Source of the DNA: Bacillus gobiensis
Lineage (GTDB): Bacteria; Bacillota; Bacilli; Bacillales; Bacillaceae
Reading direction: 5' to 3'
Length of the DNA: 64,000 bases
NCBI RefSeq assembly: GCF_001278705.1
Contig: NZ_CP012600.1
Span: 124,190 to 188,189 of the forward strand
Shown: piece after piece, positions 61,134-64,000 of the stretch
Numbering within the stretch: the first letter of the stretch is position 1
Layout of the letters: each line of letters begins with the position of its first letter
Translations under genes and position numbers: made by a program
The notes under the pieces: generated by a model
What the model saw: only the letters and a program-made list of their open reading frames with translations
What the model was told of the DNA's origin: nothing
The model's database searches: none

Positions 61134-61160
61134 GATCACTTCACAATCCGTGAAGTGATC
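61134..61160 (-). terminator. Rho-independent terminator of the leftward pspA-region operon
   Basis: GATCACTTCAC and GTGAAGTGATC form a perfect 11-bp stem with a five-base loop. On the minus strand it is followed by the T-rich sequence TTTGTTGTTTTC. Confidence 0.8.
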
Positions 61161-61168
61161 CATGTCCC

Positions 61169-62734
61169 CTAGTAATTCCTCCAAGCCTCTTCATACATCG
61201 GTATGATGATCGGATTCATCAATGTATTTGCTTCGTAGCTGAAAGGTTTTCCGTTTTTATCAATTATGTCTTTGTCGATATCTTTTCCGAACGTTGTCAT
61301 CCCTTGGAGGACGTCTTTAGTTAAAAATTTGGTCTTATTAGGAAGCTTCACATTATTGATGGTATTCTTCATGTTTTCTCTTTTTGCCATGACAAATCCC
61401 CAATCACCAAAGCTCGGAACATCCAAGTGCAGGTTTTTCGTGTGCAGCCCTGCTTGTTCAATAGTGTAATCGATTGTCCAATAAACCTTCGTAGCAAATG
61501 TAGGGCTTGTGGATTGAAGCATAAGCGTACCGCCTGGTCGAAGATGATTCCGGAGCAGCTGATAAAATTCAAGTGTATACAGTTTGCTCAAGGATTCATT
61601 ATTTGGATCGGGTAAATCGACAAGGATGACATCATACAATTGATCTGATTGTTCCATAAACTTAAACGCATCCTGATGGTGGACATTTACCCTCGGGTCA
61701 GAAAATGAATTTTCATTTAAACGGACGAGATCATAATCTGTTTTTGCCAGCTTGACCATGGCCGGATCGAGATCAACCAAATCAACGTTTTTCACTTCAT
61801 CATATTTCCACAGCTCCCTTAATACGAGACCATCGCCACCGCCAAGAACTAAGACACGATTAGGATTTTTTACACTTCCCATAGCAGGGAGGACAAGCGT
61901 TTCGTGATAGCGGTATTCATCGGCTGAACTAAATTGAAGCTGGCCGTCGAGAAAGAGCCGCACATCACCTTCCTCTTTCGTTAGGATGATTTGCTGATAT
62001 TCAGATTGCTCCTGGTGGATAATTGGGTCACGGTAGAGACGCTGCTCAAATGTAAAGGCAGTCTCATCTCCCCAAAAAACGCCGGACAATAAAGTAATAA
62101 ATAAGGCAATGCCTGCTGCTGCGTGCCAGCGAAAGCGGCTGATTTCTTTTTTGAAATAAAAGAGAATCCACAATGCCACGCCTACATTGATTAGCGCGAC
62201 GATAAAAGCCGATTTGACCAAGCCAAATTCGGGACGCAGCCAAAAAACAAACAACAGACCGCCAATCAACCCTCCGGCATAATCGGAGAAAAGTACTCTA
62301 GCTGTACTTTTTTTCAAGGTGACACCGATAGCGTTTGCCTTTCGAATCAATATCGGCAATTCAAGTCCAGTCAGTGCCCCAATCAATAACGTAATGAAAT
62401 ATAAAAAAAGGGCATCGGTTCCGTCCGGAAGAAAAGCGGTTACACCAAAAAACAAAAATGTCGATAAGCCGCCGATAAGACCAATGGCGTATTCGATCCA
62501 CACAAAGGACAGAATTAAATGCTTCGAGACTCGTTCACTTATGGAAGCGCCGATGCCCATTCCTGTTAAAAAAAGCGAGATGGTGAGCGTATACTGCTTA
62601 ACACCATCTCCCAAAATGTAAGAGCCTGCTGCTCCAAATAATACTTCAAAAATAATTCCGCAAATGGAGACAATCCCTGAAGCCCAATATATCGTATTGC
62701 TTTGCTTCGTGCCCAGGTCTGTCAGGTTTTTCAT
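61169..62734 (-). CDS. Membrane-anchored spermidine-synthase-like protein
   Basis: This 521-residue protein has an N-terminal membrane domain of about seven helices (about 15-230) and a C-terminal aminopropyltransferase-like Rossmann domain. The SAM-type motifs are VLVLGGGDGLVLREL, VDLVDLDPAMVKLA, HHQDAFKFM and VILVDLPDPNNESL. Spermidine synthases have these motifs, but whether this one makes polyamines is unproven. Membrane fusions of this kind occur beside DUF350 and DUF4247 genes in many bacteria. The ATG at MKNLTD follows AAGGAGT in the second copy of a tandem duplication. Confidence 0.82.
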   Translation of the reverse strand: MKNLTDLGTKQSNTIYWASGIVSICGIIFEVLFGAAGSYILGDGVKQYTLTISLFLTGMGIGASISERVSKHLILSFVWIEYAIGLIGGLSTFLFFGVTAFLPDGTDALFLYFITLLIGALTGLELPILIRKANAIGVTLKKSTARVLFSDYAGGLIGGLLFVFWLRPEFGLVKSAFIVALINVGVALWILFYFKKEISRFRWHAAAGIALFITLLSGVFWGDETAFTFEQRLYRDPIIHQEQSEYQQIILTKEEGDVRLFLDGQLQFSSADEYRYHETLVLPAMGSVKNPNRVLVLGGGDGLVLRELWKYDEVKNVDLVDLDPAMVKLAKTDYDLVRLNENSFSDPRVNVHHQDAFKFMEQSDQLYDVILVDLPDPNNESLSKLYTLEFYQLLRNHLRPGGTLMLQSTSPTFATKVYWTIDYTIEQAGLHTKNLHLDVPSFGDWGFVMAKRENMKNTINNVKLPNKTKFLTKDVLQGMTTFGKDIDKDIIDKNGKPFSYEANTLMNPIIIPMYEEAWRNY

Positions 62735-62814
62735 TTCATTCGACTCCTTACTCGGGTAGCTCTTGCTTTTTCATTTCATTCGACTCCTTACTCGGGTAGC
62801 TCTTGCTTTTTCAC
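62731..62814 (-). repeat. 40-bp tandem duplication carrying two 8-codon leader ORFs
   Basis: The segment starting TCATTTCATTCGACTCCTTA at 62731 recurs exactly at 62771, period 40, with TTTTTCATTTCA-type ends. Read leftward, each copy holds a mini-ORF MKKQELPE whose TAA stop merges into TAAGGAG, the ribosome site of the next ORF. The first mini-ORF is 62814-62788 (GTG start), the second 62774-62748 (ATG start), and the spermidine-synthase-like gene follows with an ATG in the same relative place. Confidence 0.8.
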
Positions 62815-62816
62815 GA

Positions 62817-63212
62817 TTATGTAATAGATGCGCCGATGACAAAGGCTAGGCCTACCGAAACAGCAAAGCTGATGATTCCGACTGCTATATTTCCTTGCTT
62901 TAATTGTTCTTCCACAGAAAATTTTCGAGTGAGCAATTCAAATAAGACATAAGCGATAAGCTGCAGCACAATACCAACAGCTCCCCATATCAGAGTTTCA
63001 TGCAGGGCGAGGCTGTGGTAAATCGCAAACGCTAAAATGATGCAGATCCCTACAATTTTGCCGCTGATGGAAAGCGCGACGGCCTTATTTCCATTTAAGA
63101 TTTCGTCCCAATCCTTATATTTCCTTGTCAGCAATTCAAAAATAGCAAGGCTTGCGACAACGATAATAATCGCAATTACAAAGTACATGATAGTCAGCAA
63201 AAACGGTTGCAT
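62817..63212 (-). CDS. DUF350 family membrane protein
   Basis: This 131-residue protein has four helices arranged as two similar halves. The repeat ELLTRKYKDWDEILNGNKAVALSISG and ELLTRKFSVEEQLKQGNIAVGIISFA (parts) is diagnostic of DUF350. No function is known. It lies between the DUF4247 lipoprotein and the spermidine-synthase-like gene in one leftward operon. Relatives of all three occur together near PspA-like genes. Confidence 0.85.
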   Translation of the reverse strand: MQPFLLTIMYFVIAIIIVVASLAIFELLTRKYKDWDEILNGNKAVALSISGKIVGICIILAFAIYHSLALHETLIWGAVGIVLQLIAYVLFELLTRKFSVEEQLKQGNIAVGIISFAVSVGLAFVIGASIT

Positions 63213-63236
63213 ATTTTAATAATCCCCTTTCTTGTT

Positions 63237-63836
63237 TTACTTGCCTGTGCCGGGCCCGCCTCCGCGAACCGAGGATGAACCGCCACGTACTGAAGGAGTG
63301 CCTTTTTTTCCGGCAAACCCTCCGGAAGAATTGTAGCCTCCATAGCAATGATCCGGGTTCACACGGCACGCCTGATTTCGATCTCTGCTCCAATTGTTTC
63401 CGAACAGATTGTTAATAAAAGATGCCAATAAATAACCTTGAAAAAAGCTTGGCCGGTAATTGTGACGGACAAAATCCTCATCCGCTACTTCCACCAACGT
63501 ATCAGCGGAATTTTCTTTTGATTTAGTCAATGTAACAAACTGATCGTCATAGACGAGAATTTGTTTATCGTCCTTTAACTCACTCATTTCTGTCGGCTTT
63601 GAATGGTTCTGAAGCTTTTTTGCGACAGCAGAGATATCCTGATTATCCGCAAGATAGATTGTTGAAAAATTACCGCTGTTTTCCGTGGATGAAACGGTAT
63701 CATAAAGCTGATAGTTATCACTGATAAAGTCTTCAATATCTTCACTGAAGGTTGAACCTGATCCGTTCCCGCATGCGGCTAAAAAAACGAGCACACCTGC
63801 AATGATAACGGACACTAACGCCCTCTTCACGATCAT
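63237..63836 (-). CDS. DUF4247 family lipoprotein
   Basis: This 199-residue lipoprotein has lipobox LAAC (lipidated Cys22). The DUF4247 domain covers about 30-150 (FISDNYQLYDTVSSTENSGN, ending EDFVRHNYRPSFFQGYLLAS, with breaks). A Gly/Ser/Arg-rich low-complexity tail (SVRGGSSSVRGGGPGTGK) contains two cysteines before it. The ATG at MIVKR was chosen because it begins the signal peptide; the longer frame adds a non-signal N-terminus. No function known. It precedes the DUF350 gene by 24 bases. Confidence 0.83.
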   Translation of the reverse strand: MIVKRALVSVIIAGVLVFLAACGNGSGSTFSEDIEDFISDNYQLYDTVSSTENSGNFSTIYLADNQDISAVAKKLQNHSKPTEMSELKDDKQILVYDDQFVTLTKSKENSADTLVEVADEDFVRHNYRPSFFQGYLLASFINNLFGNNWSRDRNQACRVNPDHCYGGYNSSGGFAGKKGTPSVRGGSSSVRGGGPGTGK

Positions 63837-63895
63837 CACCCGCTTTCCTAAACAATACAAAAATCTGTCCCGCAAAAAAGCAGGGCAGACTTTAA

Positions 63896-63920
63896 GAAAG
63901 GATCTTTTCAAAATCCTTTC
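63896..63920 (-). terminator. Short hairpin between the PspA-like gene and the DUF4247 gene
   Basis: GAAAGGAT and ATCCTTTC form a perfect 8-bp stem with a 9-base loop. T-rich sequence lies on the plus-strand side and only TT on the minus side. It could be a partial terminator or a processing site inside the operon. Confidence 0.4.
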
Positions 63921-63932
63921 TTTTTGTATACC

Positions 63933-64000
63933 TTATTTTCCTAATTTTTTCTTGAGTGCCGCTAATTCGTCTTCGACGCCATTATCGTCTAACGCATCTA
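63933..64000 (-). CDS. C-terminal end of a PspA/IM30-like protein (partial)
   Basis: The last 21 codons read DALDDNGVEDELAALKKKLG-K and stop. The ending ELAALKKKLG is typical of PspA/IM30-family membrane-stress proteins of Bacillaceae. The neighbours DUF4247, DUF350 and the spermidine-synthase-like gene fit that identification. The rest lies beyond the window. Confidence 0.55.
   Translation of the reverse strand, partial: DALDDNGVEDELAALKKKLGK

Overview
This 64 kb window is a stretch of chromosome from a Gram-positive, endospore-former-type bacterium of the family Bacillaceae (Bacillus sensu lato). The evidence is strong AGGAGG-type ribosome binding sites, many ATG/GTG/TTG starts, lipoproteins with lipobox cysteines, an LPXTG cell-wall protein, a sigma-B-type catalase promoter, and Bacillus-type cydABCD, htpG, katE and class D beta-lactamase genes. 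No rRNA, tRNA, insertion sequence, phage or CRISPR array was seen. The species cannot be fixed from the sequence alone.

Layout, left to right. 0-3.3 kb: end of an aliphatic-sulfonate uptake/desulfonation operon (two tandem SsuA-type binding proteins, permease, FMN-dependent monooxygenase). 3.3-8.1 kb: a small XRE regulator with a membrane protein, two small lipoproteins, a frameshifted alpha/beta hydrolase, a quinone-oxidoreductase-like dehydrogenase and an AraC regulator. 8.4-16.3 kb: a large LPXTG surface protein, a VOC protein, a class D beta-lactamase with a small membrane protein, a MocR regulator, a DUF817 membrane protein and a CapA-like protein. 16.4-18.5 kb: sigma-B-type catalase katE. 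18.7-23.7 kb: a sulfur-amino-acid module (PLP-dependent Cys/Met lyase, homocysteine methyltransferase, GntR regulator, amino-acid permease) carrying a shared 19-bp operator-like repeat. 24-34 kb: CHR transporter, secreted GH31 glucosidase, an Rrf2 regulator with three identical-format operators around a hydrolase gene, a SulP transporter and htpG. 34.4-37 kb: a levansucrase with six SH3 cell-wall-binding repeats.

37.2-43.5 kb is a tightly overlapped six-gene leftward operon: TIM-barrel protein, SurE nucleotidase, binding protein, fused permease, ATPase and PHP phosphoesterase. It looks like a system that imports and dephosphorylates an organophosphate. 44-52 kb holds a LysR/SDR pair and cydABCD with two Rex-like sites. 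At 52-53.5 kb a second-type ferrochelatase and a Dps protein sit behind a consensus promoter overlapped by a perfect PerR box.

The most interesting system is at 53.8-59.8 kb. It is a complete thiazole/oxazole-modified peptide (TOMM) cluster of the heterocycloanthracin/sonorensin type. The precursor has an unusual two-part core: ten Cys-Phe-X repeats followed by Cys-Gly-Gly-X repeats. It is followed by a ThiF-like maturation protein, a fused E1-like/YcaO cyclodehydratase and a double-domain SagB dehydrogenase. No exporter, leader peptidase or immunity gene is recognisable next to it.

The right end (59.8-64 kb) has small membrane proteins and a leftward operon: PspA-like end, DUF4247 lipoprotein, DUF350 membrane protein and membrane-anchored spermidine-synthase-like protein. 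Its last gene is preceded by a 40-bp tandem duplication containing two short leader ORFs.
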